Source of the DNA: Pseudomonas sp. v388
GTDB lineage: Bacteria; Pseudomonadota; Gammaproteobacteria; Pseudomonadales; Pseudomonadaceae
Length of the DNA stretch: 64,000 nt
Reading direction: 5' to 3'
NCBI RefSeq assembly: GCF_003935425.1
Contig: NZ_RHQN01000001.1
Span: forward strand, 806,001-870,000
Shown piece by piece: positions 17,226 to 26,057 of this stretch (position 1 is its first letter; every line of letters starts with the position of its first letter). Both the position numbers and the translations under genes were made by a program. Below the pieces are notes generated by a model. That model saw nothing but the letters and a program-made list of their open reading frames with translations, was not told the DNA's origin and did no database searches.

Positions 17226-18956
17226 TCAGGCGCAGTGCCGTCTCGCCAGGCTGGCGGTGAGACTGTCAAGACAGGATTGCGCGGCAACGCGTGCCTGAGT
17301 GGGGGCCAGGCACGCCGGATCGGGCGTCGGCACGTAGTGGTTGTAGAACAGCCAGCCTTCTACGGCCGGCCCCAGCACCCAGAGCCGCTGCTGCACGGAA
17401 CCGTCCTGGAGAACGGCCCGTCCCAGAGCATCGGTCTCGATGCCGTCGGCCGGGTACGGATGCGCTGCGCGGATCAATCCTTGCTCCAGCAGATCGCCGG
17501 TCAGGCCCGCGTGCCCATGGGCGACGCGCGCTGTGATGACCGAATCGACGCTGAGGGCGGGTTCGGCGCCTGGAGGCAGCAGGGTCACGATGCCCGCATC
17601 GAGCAAGGCCAGCAGGTCCTCATAGCGTTCATGCTGCGGACCGCCGACCAGGCGGTTGGAAACCCCGGCCCAGACCGCATAGAACTCATGGGTAGAGCGG
17701 TCCGTCAGACCGTTGCCGTCCGCTACCCGGCGCAGCAGGTCGCGATAGTCGCGCCACACTTCCAGCGCCTGCTTGAGCGGGCTTTGCGCGGTGCCCAGGC
17801 GGCTCAAGGCCAGGTCGCGCTCGATCCAGCGGCGAAACCCGTTCGCGTATTGGCCCTGCGGCCCGGTCCACGGTGCGACCGTCAGCCAGTCCTGCGGCTC
17901 GAAATCATCCCACTGCTCGGCCAGCCGGGCGAACAGCGTGGTGCGTTTTTCCGGCGTCTGGGCCTGTCGCATCTGTTGCTGGAGGTGCCCCAGTTGCCTG
18001 GGCGCTGCAAGCCGGACTTTGGCCTGATAGAACACGGCACGCATTTCCGCGTCGATCAACGGCAGCACGTCGGCGCGAAAATCCAGTCGGCCTGAATGGC
18101 GCCCGCACCTCAGCGCATCGATGGCCGCCGCCGTGAAGTACAGGCGTGGGAAAGCCTCGCAGCCGCCAGGCTGCCATCGGGGCCGGGCGTGAAACGGCAG
18201 GCCGCTGCGCGAATACATGAACAGTTGCGGCTCGCGGCCTGAAGGCTGATACCGCCAACCGGCGAAACATCGGTCCGGCACGAACCGCCCGCCGCGACCT
18301 TCGGTGAGGTGTGCCAGGGCATCCATGGCCGTAAGGCCCAGGCCCTCGATAGCCACTCGCTGCCCGAGGTTATCCGGCGCGGCAGGTTGCGGCGCGTGAC
18401 CTGCGGTGAGAAACAACCCGTCGCAGGCCTGTTGCCAGCCGCTGGCGGTCACCAGCCCAAAGCCGGGCCTGTCCGCCAGCGGCCGGCACTGAGTGACAGC
18501 CTCGGCGTGGTGCTGCACCTGGACATGCGCCGGGCAGTGCCGGACCAGCATGCGATAACACGCCTGCAGGTATCGCCCCAGCAATTTGCGCGGCACGAAA
18601 TCACCATACGCCACCGGCCTGCCATGGCTTTCGGTGACGTGGCCACGCTCGTCGAGACGCACCCGGCTGGCGTCACACCATTGCAGGAAAGTCATGCCCG
18701 GCGACTCACACGACGGATAGCGCGTAGAAAACGCCGTGAGTTGCCCGGCCATGGTGTTGAGCATCAGGTAGTCGGGCTGCTGGGCGTGGTGCAGGCCGGA
18801 ACCCGGTGCCCGTGGGTCGAACACGTCGATACGCAACCGCAGGCCGCTCGCCTCCCGCGCCAGGCCAATCAGTTGTTCCAGGACGCTGAGGCCGCGCGAG
18901 CCCATGCCGACAATGGCGATTCTGAACGGCGGAGCAAAACAGTGCATGGCAGTCAC
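17226..18956 (-). CDS. FAD/NAD(P)-binding protein of uncertain reaction
   Basis: About 576 residues. It starts with the dinucleotide fold IAIVGMGSRGLSVLEQL; a second nucleotide-binding segment around GLGLTAMDALAHL and the C-terminal region VLGPAVEGW follow. The pattern fits the FAD-NAD(P)-binding (NAD_binding_9-like) proteins, distant from typical N-hydroxylases. GTG at 18956 overlaps the SbnA-SbnB stop as GTGA; ATG at 18947 is an alternative. It is the second predicted flavoprotein oxygenase-type gene of the operon, so an additional oxidation step is likely, but I do not know which. Confidence 0.7.
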   Translation of the reverse strand: MTAMHCFAPPFRIAIVGMGSRGLSVLEQLIGLAREASGLRLRIDVFDPRAPGSGLHHAQQPDYLMLNTMAGQLTAFSTRYPSCESPGMTFLQWCDASRVRLDERGHVTESHGRPVAYGDFVPRKLLGRYLQACYRMLVRHCPAHVQVQHHAEAVTQCRPLADRPGFGLVTASGWQQACDGLFLTAGHAPQPAAPDNLGQRVAIEGLGLTAMDALAHLTEGRGGRFVPDRCFAGWRYQPSGREPQLFMYSRSGLPFHARPRWQPGGCEAFPRLYFTAAAIDALRCGRHSGRLDFRADVLPLIDAEMRAVFYQAKVRLAAPRQLGHLQQQMRQAQTPEKRTTLFARLAEQWDDFEPQDWLTVAPWTGPQGQYANGFRRWIERDLALSRLGTAQSPLKQALEVWRDYRDLLRRVADGNGLTDRSTHEFYAVWAGVSNRLVGGPQHERYEDLLALLDAGIVTLLPPGAEPALSVDSVITARVAHGHAGLTGDLLEQGLIRAAHPYPADGIETDALGRAVLQDGSVQQRLWVLGPAVEGWLFYNHYVPTPDPACLAPTQARVAAQSCLDSLTASLARRHCA

Positions 18957-21001
18957 CAACGGTTCGATTCGAAGAAAAAATCCGCTACGGCCAGGGCACT
19001 GCCCTCGGCCCGCGCTTGCCGGTAAATCCGTTGGCCCACGGCAAGGTCCAGCACGCCCAGCCCGAACGGCGAGAAGATCGCCGGCTTATCAGGACACAGT
19101 TCCACCTCGCCCAGCATCAGTTGCGCGAGGGTGCCGGTGATGAACGAGCGGGCTTGATAGTGCTGTACCGCCAGATCGGGCGAGGTCCGGGCCTTGAGGC
19201 AATGCTCCACGTCGTCGAGGATGTTGTCGGCTGCGCCAATCACCTGGGGACCGAGGTCGCGCAGCGAAATATTGAGGATGATCTGCCCAGCCCGAAACAC
19301 CGGCTCATGCACGTAAGGGCTGGGCGCGGTGGTGGCGAAAATCACCAGATCCGCTGTCAACGAATCGTGAAGTTCGCCAGCCGCTGCGCCTAACCCGTGG
19401 ACCTGGGACGCATGGCCCAGCAGCGCCTCGGCCGAGGCCTTGTCGAGGTCGTGAACACGGACGTCCTGCAGCGTCCAGCCATCGCTGACCAGCAAGTCGA
19501 GAATCGTGCGGGCGATGAACCCCGCGCCGATGAACGCGACGCGCCCGACACGACGTTGCCGGCGGTTCAGCCAGTAAGCGCCCAGCACCGCCGAGGCCGC
19601 GGTGCGCATGGCGCTGATCCGCGAGGCTTCCAGGCAAGCGAAGGCGTAGCCGGTCAACGGATCGTTGAGTACCAGCACCGCCGAGGCGCGCTGCAAGCCT
19701 GCATCGATGTTGCCCGGAAAACTGGAAATCCATTTGATGCCGCTGACCGGCTGGCTGCCGGTGAGGCTGGCGGGCAAGGCGATGATCCGGTTAGCCGGCG
19801 CATCGGGAAAGTGCAGGAAGTAACTGTCGGGGTTGACGGTCTGTCCGGCGTGATGATCCAGATAAGCCTGCCGCACATCCTCGATACAGGCTTGCGGGTC
19901 GGCGTGCAGCAGGCGCGCTACGACCTGCCCGTCCACCACATGAAACGCCGCGCACGTCTCGCGTTCGGCCGCCAGGTAGCGGGTCCGCTGCGGCACGATG
20001 GGCATGTCGGCCAGGCTCATGCCCAAGACCTCCGCGCCGAAGTGCCGCTCGACCCATTGATCGTCATACAGGGTGTCCAGATAACGCTCGCCCCAGTCCG
20101 GCGACAGCGCCACCACCACCGCGCCCGGCTGGATGCGTTCGCGCCAGGCATGCACGGCGGCGATGACCGTGGCCGTGGAGCCGCCCACCAGCAGGCCCTT
20201 GGTGCGCGCCAATATCCGGCACATGGTGACAGCGCGCGCCTCCGGCACCATTTCCAGCGCATGAATGCCGTCGATGTTGCAGATCGGCGGCCGTTGGCTG
20301 GTGCCCAGGCCCGGTATGCAGCGTCGGCCGGCTGGCGTGCCGAAAGTCACCGAGCCCACGCTGTCCACAGCGATGATCCGCGTGGTCGGATGATGACGAC
20401 GAAAATGCTCCACGCAGCCCATCAGCGTTCCGGTGGTACCGGCCCCGACGAACAGGTAATCCACGTGCCCGATCTGGCGGGAGATGGAGTGCGCGGTGGT
20501 CCGCGCATGGGCGCGGGGGTTGGCGGCGTTCTCATACTGGTTGAGCCACAGATAACGCGAGTCGGCGGCGAGTTTCTCCCGGATCAGCGCAATGCGCGTG
20601 CCCAGATAACCGCCGTTGGCGTCCGGCGTTTCGACGCGAATCACCGAGGCGCCATAGCTGCGCATCATGCGGATGTTGTGGCTGGAGGTGTTGGGGTCGA
20701 TCACGCAGGTGAATGCAATGCCGCGTTCGGCGCAAGTCATCGCCAGCGCCACACCCAGGTTGCCGGACGAGGACTCGATGAGCACGGTATCCGGCCCGAT
20801 CAGGCCGCGCCCGTGCAGGTCGTCCACCAGGCCCACGGCGGTCTTGAGTTTGATCGACCCGGCCGGATTGAGAGATTCCAGCTTCAAGAGAAAATCCGGA
20901 CCCAGGCCGCGGACCTTGAGAAAGTCGCGGTCGTGAACGATGTCGCTCACGGCCTCGTAAGCCATAGCGTGGTGGAGGTGTGCTTGGTGCATGAGGTTCA
21001 C
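18953..21001 (-). CDS. SbnA-SbnB fusion: 2,3-diaminopropionate synthase
   Basis: 682 residues joining two enzymes. Residues about 10-322 are a fold-type-II PLP enzyme of the cysteine-synthase group, with PLP Lys51 in NPAGSIK, the substrate loop SSSGNLG (77-83) and the phosphate loop GAGTTGT. Residues about 345-682 are an ornithine-cyclodeaminase-like NAD enzyme (GIKWISSFPGN, IGAGFIA at 491-497). In staphyloferrin B synthesis, SbnA joins O-phosphoserine to glutamate and SbnB oxidatively releases L-2,3-diaminopropionate plus 2-oxoglutarate. Here both steps are in one chain. Starts at GTG 21001, ATG 20992 or ATG 20965 are possible. Confidence 0.85.
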   Translation of the reverse strand: MNLMHQAHLHHAMAYEAVSDIVHDRDFLKVRGLGPDFLLKLESLNPAGSIKLKTAVGLVDDLHGRGLIGPDTVLIESSSGNLGVALAMTCAERGIAFTCVIDPNTSSHNIRMMRSYGASVIRVETPDANGGYLGTRIALIREKLAADSRYLWLNQYENAANPRAHARTTAHSISRQIGHVDYLFVGAGTTGTLMGCVEHFRRHHPTTRIIAVDSVGSVTFGTPAGRRCIPGLGTSQRPPICNIDGIHALEMVPEARAVTMCRILARTKGLLVGGSTATVIAAVHAWRERIQPGAVVVALSPDWGERYLDTLYDDQWVERHFGAEVLGMSLADMPIVPQRTRYLAAERETCAAFHVVDGQVVARLLHADPQACIEDVRQAYLDHHAGQTVNPDSYFLHFPDAPANRIIALPASLTGSQPVSGIKWISSFPGNIDAGLQRASAVLVLNDPLTGYAFACLEASRISAMRTAASAVLGAYWLNRRQRRVGRVAFIGAGFIARTILDLLVSDGWTLQDVRVHDLDKASAEALLGHASQVHGLGAAAGELHDSLTADLVIFATTAPSPYVHEPVFRAGQIILNISLRDLGPQVIGAADNILDDVEHCLKARTSPDLAVQHYQARSFITGTLAQLMLGEVELCPDKPAIFSPFGLGVLDLAVGQRIYRQARAEGSALAVADFFFESNRW

Positions 21002-21002
21002 T

Positions 21003-22325
21003 TCACTGTGTCAGGATCGATTCATGAGCCGTCGTGCGGACGGCCCGTTCAAGGGCGGCGGCAATGCGCTCGGCACGCAACGCCATCAGCGAGAACGACT
21101 GGCTGTCGCTGATGCCGTGGCTGCGCTCGGACAGGCCGTTGACCCAGATCTTCACGTCGCAGTCGCCTTGGGTGCCGACCTGGTAGTCGCGGTCGATGAC
21201 CAGGCCGCCGTCGCGGTCGGCCTTGAGCCAGGGTTGCAGGTTGCTCAGCAATGGCGGCACCCGGAACTGCTGATAGCCGGTGCCAAGGACGATGGCGTCC
21301 ACCTCCAGGGTTTCGCGCTGACCGCTGAACGTATCGGTGAGCGTGACCCGATAGCCGTCGCCCGACGGCTGGATGGCCGATACCGCCCGATAGGCATGAC
21401 TGCGCAGGCGTCGGCGGCCGGCGATACGGTCTTCGTAGACCAGGGAAAACAGTTTCTGGCTTTCGTCCGGATCGATGCCCGCGTAGTTGGTCGAGCGGCT
21501 CCATTCCAGGAACCGCTGTCGTGCAGCCGGCTCCAGGCTGTGGAAGTAGTCGACGTGGTCCGGGGCAAACACCCGGTTGGGGAACTGCCCCAGTTGGGTG
21601 AGCTTGAAGCCTGCCGAGCGATGCACCGAATGCACCTCGATGCCTGGGTTTCGACCGATCAGTTCCAGCACCGATTCACTGGCGCTCTGCCCGGAACCCA
21701 GCACCAGCCAGCGCTTGGGCAGCGCCGCACCCAGGGCGTCAAGCCGGGTGAGGAACTGCGAGGTATGAAACACCCGTGGACCGAGCAAGGGTTCGAACAG
21801 CTCGGGAACCCGAGGCGCGCTGCCGCTGGACAGCACCAGATGCCGGGTGCTGAACGTTTCCGGCCGATTGCGGATGCGGATTTGCACCTGCTCCAGGCGC
21901 CCGTCGCGTATGACTGGCAGGATGTCCTGTACCGGCGCATCGAACCGGGTGTGGGCGTCTACCTGGCGGGACACCCAGGCCAGGTAGTCCGACCATTCAT
22001 GACGGCTCGCCGGACGACCCAGCAGGCCGAAGTCGAACAGGCGGTCGTGGGCCTTGAGGTACATGGCGAAGGAAAACCGGCTGCGCGGGTTACGGGGCGT
22101 CACCAGGTCGCGAAACACGTGGTGGTTGATGTCGGTTCCGCTGAGCAACAGTTCGGGATGCCATTGGGTGTGGGGCGCAGCTTCCAGATACTGCACCGAC
22201 AGGTCGGCCAGCGGCGCGCCTGCTTCCCGCGCGTCCTCGAAGGCGCAGGACAAGGCCATTCCGGCCGGGCCGAAACCGACGCATACGGCGTCGCAAGTAA
22301 CAGAAGGTGGCGTCAGAGTGTTCAT
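21003..22325 (-). CDS. N-hydroxylating flavin monooxygenase (lysine/ornithine N-hydroxylase family)
   Basis: 440 residues in the SidA/IucD/PvdA pattern: FAD motif GFGPAG at 17-22, NADPH motif GSGQSASE at 210-217, GTGYQ near residue 350 and the C-terminal SHGISDSQSFSLMALR block that matches the family's HGIxD...SLLA region. These enzymes hydroxylate the side-chain amine of lysine or ornithine (or small diamines) with O2 and NADPH. ATG 22325 was chosen; the longer open frame belongs to the overlapping upstream gene. It ends 1 base before the SbnA-SbnB gene. Substrate not decided by sequence; lysine is the precedent, diaminopropionate is possible. Confidence 0.88.
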   Translation of the reverse strand: MNTLTPPSVTCDAVCVGFGPAGMALSCAFEDAREAGAPLADLSVQYLEAAPHTQWHPELLLSGTDINHHVFRDLVTPRNPRSRFSFAMYLKAHDRLFDFGLLGRPASRHEWSDYLAWVSRQVDAHTRFDAPVQDILPVIRDGRLEQVQIRIRNRPETFSTRHLVLSSGSAPRVPELFEPLLGPRVFHTSQFLTRLDALGAALPKRWLVLGSGQSASESVLELIGRNPGIEVHSVHRSAGFKLTQLGQFPNRVFAPDHVDYFHSLEPAARQRFLEWSRSTNYAGIDPDESQKLFSLVYEDRIAGRRRLRSHAYRAVSAIQPSGDGYRVTLTDTFSGQRETLEVDAIVLGTGYQQFRVPPLLSNLQPWLKADRDGGLVIDRDYQVGTQGDCDVKIWVNGLSERSHGISDSQSFSLMALRAERIAAALERAVRTTAHESILTQ

Positions 22326-22372
22326 CAGGCTCGTCCTTGAAGGTGGAATTAAGGGGGAAAATGGTGACTCGG

Positions 22373-23344
22373 CTATCCGGTCAAGGGCAGCAAACCGGCG
22401 CTGCCGACTTGCCATATCCGGGTAGTGGCGCCCCGGCATTCGCCGTTTTCGAAGCCAACGGCACCCAGTGGCGTTGCGAAGCAGCGCCGTTGCAGCACGT
22501 CGGTCAGCTGCGGCCCTCGCTCCGGCCCGACTGCCAGTTGGGCCAGCACGTACAGCATCAGCAGGCTTTCCCGGAAATAGGTTTCGGGAGCCCCTTCGAA
22601 CAGCGTCCGGTGCAACAGCGCGCTGTGGCAGCCAGGTGCCTGGGGGTTGCCGAAGCCGATGACGAAGGCGTTTACGTCGCCTGCTCGGCCAGCGCCGAGT
22701 TGCGGCGACGCGGCATCGTCCGTGAGCACCAGCGGCCTGGAACTGCCGGTGGCACGACGCGCCTGCCAGTGCTGTCGACTGGCACGCAAACGTCCGGCGA
22801 AGACCTCCACCTGGGCTTGTTCCCGGTCGAAGACCTGCTGCAATCCGGCCAGATGCGCGGCCGCAGCTATGGCCTGAGCCAGGGCTTGACCGTGAGCGCT
22901 GGTGTCCGCCTCGATGTGCAGCGCCCGCCATTGCCGGGCCTGCAGCCAGCTCACCAGGTCCCCGGCCAGGCGCCGGTCGGATGGGCAGAAACGAAACACG
23001 TTGCGATGCTCTAGGGTCAGGCAGTCGATCGTCGCCGCAGGCGTCAGCAGCGCGATGCCGGCCGGTTCGTACAGCCGGGCTGCGCTGACGGCGGCGTCGG
23101 AAGAGAAGTGGCCGATGACCACGTCGGCCTTCCACTGGATCATCTGCCGGGCGACCTCGGCACCCCGCGCCGGATTGGCACCGTCATCGAGGAACAGCCA
23201 TTGCACCGGTTGCAGGTCGGGCAGCAAATTGCGCGCGACACACAGGGCGCGCAGAAACGTGCGCGCATGGGGCGTGTCGGCCGGGTCGAACAAGGCACTG
23301 ACACCGACCCGCAGCGCCGCCGGTTGCCTGCGGATGTCGCTCAT
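22373..23344 (-). CDS. Leaderless periplasmic-binding-protein-fold protein (LivJ/AmiC-like)
   Basis: 323 residues with the type-1 binding-protein layout (VGVSALFDP; VVIGHFSSDAAVSAARLYEPAGIALLTPAAT; NVFRFCPSDRRLAGDLVSWL). No signal peptide or lipobox is present: the chain begins MSDIRRQPAALRVGV, so it should stay in the cytoplasm, like AmiC. No permease or ATPase gene accompanies it. The start overlaps the stop of the flavoenzyme as ATGA, so it is made with the operon. A ligand sensor, carrier or scaffold role is inference. Confidence 0.7.
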   Translation of the reverse strand: MSDIRRQPAALRVGVSALFDPADTPHARTFLRALCVARNLLPDLQPVQWLFLDDGANPARGAEVARQMIQWKADVVIGHFSSDAAVSAARLYEPAGIALLTPAATIDCLTLEHRNVFRFCPSDRRLAGDLVSWLQARQWRALHIEADTSAHGQALAQAIAAAAHLAGLQQVFDREQAQVEVFAGRLRASRQHWQARRATGSSRPLVLTDDAASPQLGAGRAGDVNAFVIGFGNPQAPGCHSALLHRTLFEGAPETYFRESLLMLYVLAQLAVGPERGPQLTDVLQRRCFATPLGAVGFENGECRGATTRIWQVGSAGLLPLTG

Positions 23345-24543
23345 GGCTGCATCCTCACCTGCCCGGCGACCTGCATCAGGCGCGAGGGTGACAAGCCCGA
23401 CCAGTCCGCGCCGGGCGCCTGCCCGTTCAGGTGGCGTTGCAACTGCCCGGCGGCGATCTGCGCAACGGCGGGGGCGAATTTGAAGCCCAGGCCGGACATA
23501 CCGGTGGCCACATAGAGCGGACTGTCTTCAGCGCAGAAACCCACCACCGGCCGACCGTCCGGGGTGTAGCTGTCGAAGCCGGGCAATAGGTCGAGAACCT
23601 GATGGCGCGTGGTGCCTCCAACCCTGACCACAGGCGCGATATCGGCTGTGGCTGGACGGGCCGCTTCGCGGCTAAAGCCGCTACCACGAGGTTCGCACCC
23701 GCTCCGAGAGAGTTGTTCAATGCGCACGCGGGCATCTTCGGCATGGCGGGCATCGGGCGATTTCAGGTCTTGCGGCCATGGGGCTGTGTCGCGAAAACCA
23801 CAGCCGGTCTGCACCAGGTTACGGCTCAGCGGGATGGCGTAGCTTTGGGTCACAGCATCAATCACCGGCATCGCCCACTCGTCGTCAGTGCGGACCCGGG
23901 CCAAGGGAATCGAACGAGTGTGCAAGCCCAGTGGCGGCAGCCAGCGCTGACTCCAGGCCCCGGCGGCAACCACCACGGCGCGGCAACGCAACGTGGCCTG
24001 GCCGATATCCAGCAGCACTTCGTCACGCGAGCGGCAGTCCAGCGACTTGACCTCGCAATGCTCCAGCAACAGGCCATCGCGGCGCACCCGGCCGGCAAGC
24101 GCGGCCACCGCCTGGCGCACGTTGCCCACACTGGCATGGGGTTCGAACAGGTTGCTGCGGTGTGCCGAAAAGCCCGGTTCGCCGCCGGACAACAGCTGCA
24201 TCGGATAACGCGCGCTGGCGTGCTGCTTGATGGCGGCGTGCAGGCGTTCCAGCTGATCCGGCCCTGCCCGGTAGATCGCGCCGGTGCGCTGCAACGCGCT
24301 GGCGTAGGCACTGGCGAATGGGTCCTGATCCAGCAGGCCGATGGACATGGCCGCCAGCTCCATCAACAACGGGTCGCGGTCGTAGAGCCGCACCAGTCCA
24401 CCGGAGTAGCTGCTCGCGCCCAGGCTGCCGGCGGCGCCCTTGTCGATCAAAACCACTGAAATGCCCAGGCTGGTGAGTCTGGCGGCAATGGCGGCGCCAA
24501 TGATCCCGGCGCCGATCACCGCAATCGGGTAGTCGATAAACAT
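23341..24543 (-). CDS. DadA/ThiO-like FAD-dependent amine oxidase
   Basis: 400 residues: N-terminal FAD loop AVIGAGIIGAAI (8-19), the GASSYSGGLVRLYD segment, and the C-terminal YVATGMSGLGFKFAPAVAQ signature of the D-amino-acid oxidase/glycine oxidase superfamily. In known hydrazine pathways a homologous enzyme cleaves the lysine-linked hydrazine to free the hydrazino acid. The start is ATG 24543, not the upstream in-frame ATG at 24936. Odd: residues about 284-295 are encoded by a REP palindrome inside the gene, within an apparent insertion of about 35 residues compared with the family pattern. Confidence 0.82.
   Translation of the reverse strand: MFIDYPIAVIGAGIIGAAIAARLTSLGISVVLIDKGAAGSLGASSYSGGLVRLYDRDPLLMELAAMSIGLLDQDPFASAYASALQRTGAIYRAGPDQLERLHAAIKQHASARYPMQLLSGGEPGFSAHRSNLFEPHASVGNVRQAVAALAGRVRRDGLLLEHCEVKSLDCRSRDEVLLDIGQATLRCRAVVVAAGAWSQRWLPPLGLHTRSIPLARVRTDDEWAMPVIDAVTQSYAIPLSRNLVQTGCGFRDTAPWPQDLKSPDARHAEDARVRIEQLSRSGCEPRGSGFSREAARPATADIAPVVRVGGTTRHQVLDLLPGFDSYTPDGRPVVGFCAEDSPLYVATGMSGLGFKFAPAVAQIAAGQLQRHLNGQAPGADWSGLSPSRLMQVAGQVRMQP
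23660..23691. repeat. REP-type palindrome inside the coding region of the flavoenzyme
   Basis: gccgcttcgcggctaaagcc is the left half of a typical Pseudomonas REP sequence (continuing gctaccacgagg). It reads through in frame on the minus strand as RGSGFSREAARP, a peptide that REP insertions of this orientation and frame yield. Confidence 0.75.
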
Positions 24544-24557
24544 CTTTGTGCGTCCGT

Positions 24558-26057
24558 TCAGATGGAGTAATCGGCGACCGAGCCGGACATCAGCGTGGCG
24601 TTCACCCGTGCCTCCGGCAGATCGAAGCGCTGGAAGATCAGCGCCGACATTTCGGGGATCAGCGCTTGGCCGGTCACCGCGATGAACGCTGCCAGGTGAT
24701 GGACCGGTCGACCTGCGGCCAGGCGTGTGCGAGTAATGGCGATCACGTCCAGCAGTACCTGCGCCATGCCTTTCATCGAGAACCGCTCTGGCTCGGCGGC
24801 CTTGATCCATTGCAGGCGCAACGCTTCCAGCAGCCCCGCGTCGGGTCCGCAAAGACCGGTCCACCAGTCCTGACCTGGCTCGCTTCCGGCTTCCAGCAGC
24901 GCCGGGAAAAACGTGGCGAACAGCTCGCCTCGCCATTGCAGGAAATGCTGCAGGCGAAAATCTCCTTCACTCTGCTCCGGCGCGATGCTCGCCAGGTACA
25001 GACGCGCGCTGTCGGCACACGCCTGGCGGGCCAGATCGCCGACCCAGATAGCGTGATTGCGGCTGGTGGACAGGTTCAGGCCATCGAGCTTGAGAAACTG
25101 GTTGGGAACGAAGTGCTGCTGCACGTTCAGGCCGCTAAGCACCGACAGTTGCGCCGGGTAGACGATGGCGTGGCTGAACACGCAATCGAACCCCAGGAAA
25201 TGCACCAGACTGCCCTGCCCCGACTGCCAGTACTGGCGAAACAGATCCGGCTGTCCGGTGCAAGCGGCCCATTCGCGAAACGCCGCGATATAGCCGGCCA
25301 GTCCCATGAACCAGGTATGCACCCGGCACGAGCCGTCGGCCTGAAGATCCAGCCCACCGTCGCCGGGGCGGGTCACGCCCCAGTCGTGCAGATGCTCCAG
25401 GGTGTCGCGCAGCCAGGTGCCGAGCGGCGCACGCCAGTGGCGATCCAGCAAACGTTCGCGCAACACCGGGCGAAACGCCGCCAGTTTGAGGAAGGCGCGA
25501 TGGGCGCTTTTCCACTGGCACGGCTGGTTGCACAGCTTGCAGCGCAGGTCGGTCATCCGCTCCGCGTCCGGCGCCTGGGCGCAATGTTCGCACTGACTGG
25601 CGTCGGAGTCGGTCCCGCAATAGTTGCAGCGGCCCCGGGCAAACGCTTCGTAGCCCCAGACTTCACAGTCCGGGCACCAGGCCTGGAGGGAATCACGAAA
25701 CTCGATGAAACCTGCGGCTTGCAGCGCGTCGAACACTTCGGCGACGGCCTCGGCAAACCACGGGTTGCCATGGGGGCGCATCCAATTGTCGGGCTGGATA
25801 TTGATCGCGGCCAGGGAGGCTTCGATGCGGTCGCTGTTGCGGCTGGCCAGCTCCACCGGGTGCGTCCCGGTCTCCAGCCCCTTGCGCAGCATGTAGGACT
25901 GGTAGTCGTCGGAATACGACAGCAACACGCATTCATGCCCGCGTTGACGTTGTACCCGGGTGAACACGTCAGCCGCCAGGAACGGGCCGGCGATATGGCC
26001 GATGTGCAGGTCGCCATTGGGCGTTGGCGGCGTAATGGTGACAATGAACCTAGTCAT
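24558..26057 (-). CDS. Methionyl-tRNA-synthetase-like protein, hydrazine-synthetase component
   Basis: 499 residues, class I synthetase catalytic core with the HIGH motif intact (LHIGH, 17-21) but a degenerate KMSKS loop reading LNLSTSRN (327-334). Four Cys-x2-Cys pairs (128/131, 144/147, 156/159, 173/176) form a zinc-knuckle insert. It is shorter than bacterial MetG and has a divergent C terminus. Known hydrazine synthetases carry a MetRS-like domain fused to a cupin; here the two are separate genes overlapping by 8 bases. The start is ATG 26057. A housekeeping MetRS role is unlikely given its neighbours. Confidence 0.82.
   Translation of the reverse strand: MTRFIVTITPPTPNGDLHIGHIAGPFLAADVFTRVQRQRGHECVLLSYSDDYQSYMLRKGLETGTHPVELASRNSDRIEASLAAINIQPDNWMRPHGNPWFAEAVAEVFDALQAAGFIEFRDSLQAWCPDCEVWGYEAFARGRCNYCGTDSDASQCEHCAQAPDAERMTDLRCKLCNQPCQWKSAHRAFLKLAAFRPVLRERLLDRHWRAPLGTWLRDTLEHLHDWGVTRPGDGGLDLQADGSCRVHTWFMGLAGYIAAFREWAACTGQPDLFRQYWQSGQGSLVHFLGFDCVFSHAIVYPAQLSVLSGLNVQQHFVPNQFLKLDGLNLSTSRNHAIWVGDLARQACADSARLYLASIAPEQSEGDFRLQHFLQWRGELFATFFPALLEAGSEPGQDWWTGLCGPDAGLLEALRLQWIKAAEPERFSMKGMAQVLLDVIAITRTRLAAGRPVHHLAAFIAVTGQALIPEMSALIFQRFDLPEARVNATLMSGSVADYSI

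Noticed and set aside
24558-26057. Reading the MetRS-like gene as housekeeping metG
   Set aside because: Too short, KMSKS loop degenerate, translationally coupled to a cupin gene, and embedded in a biosynthetic operon.
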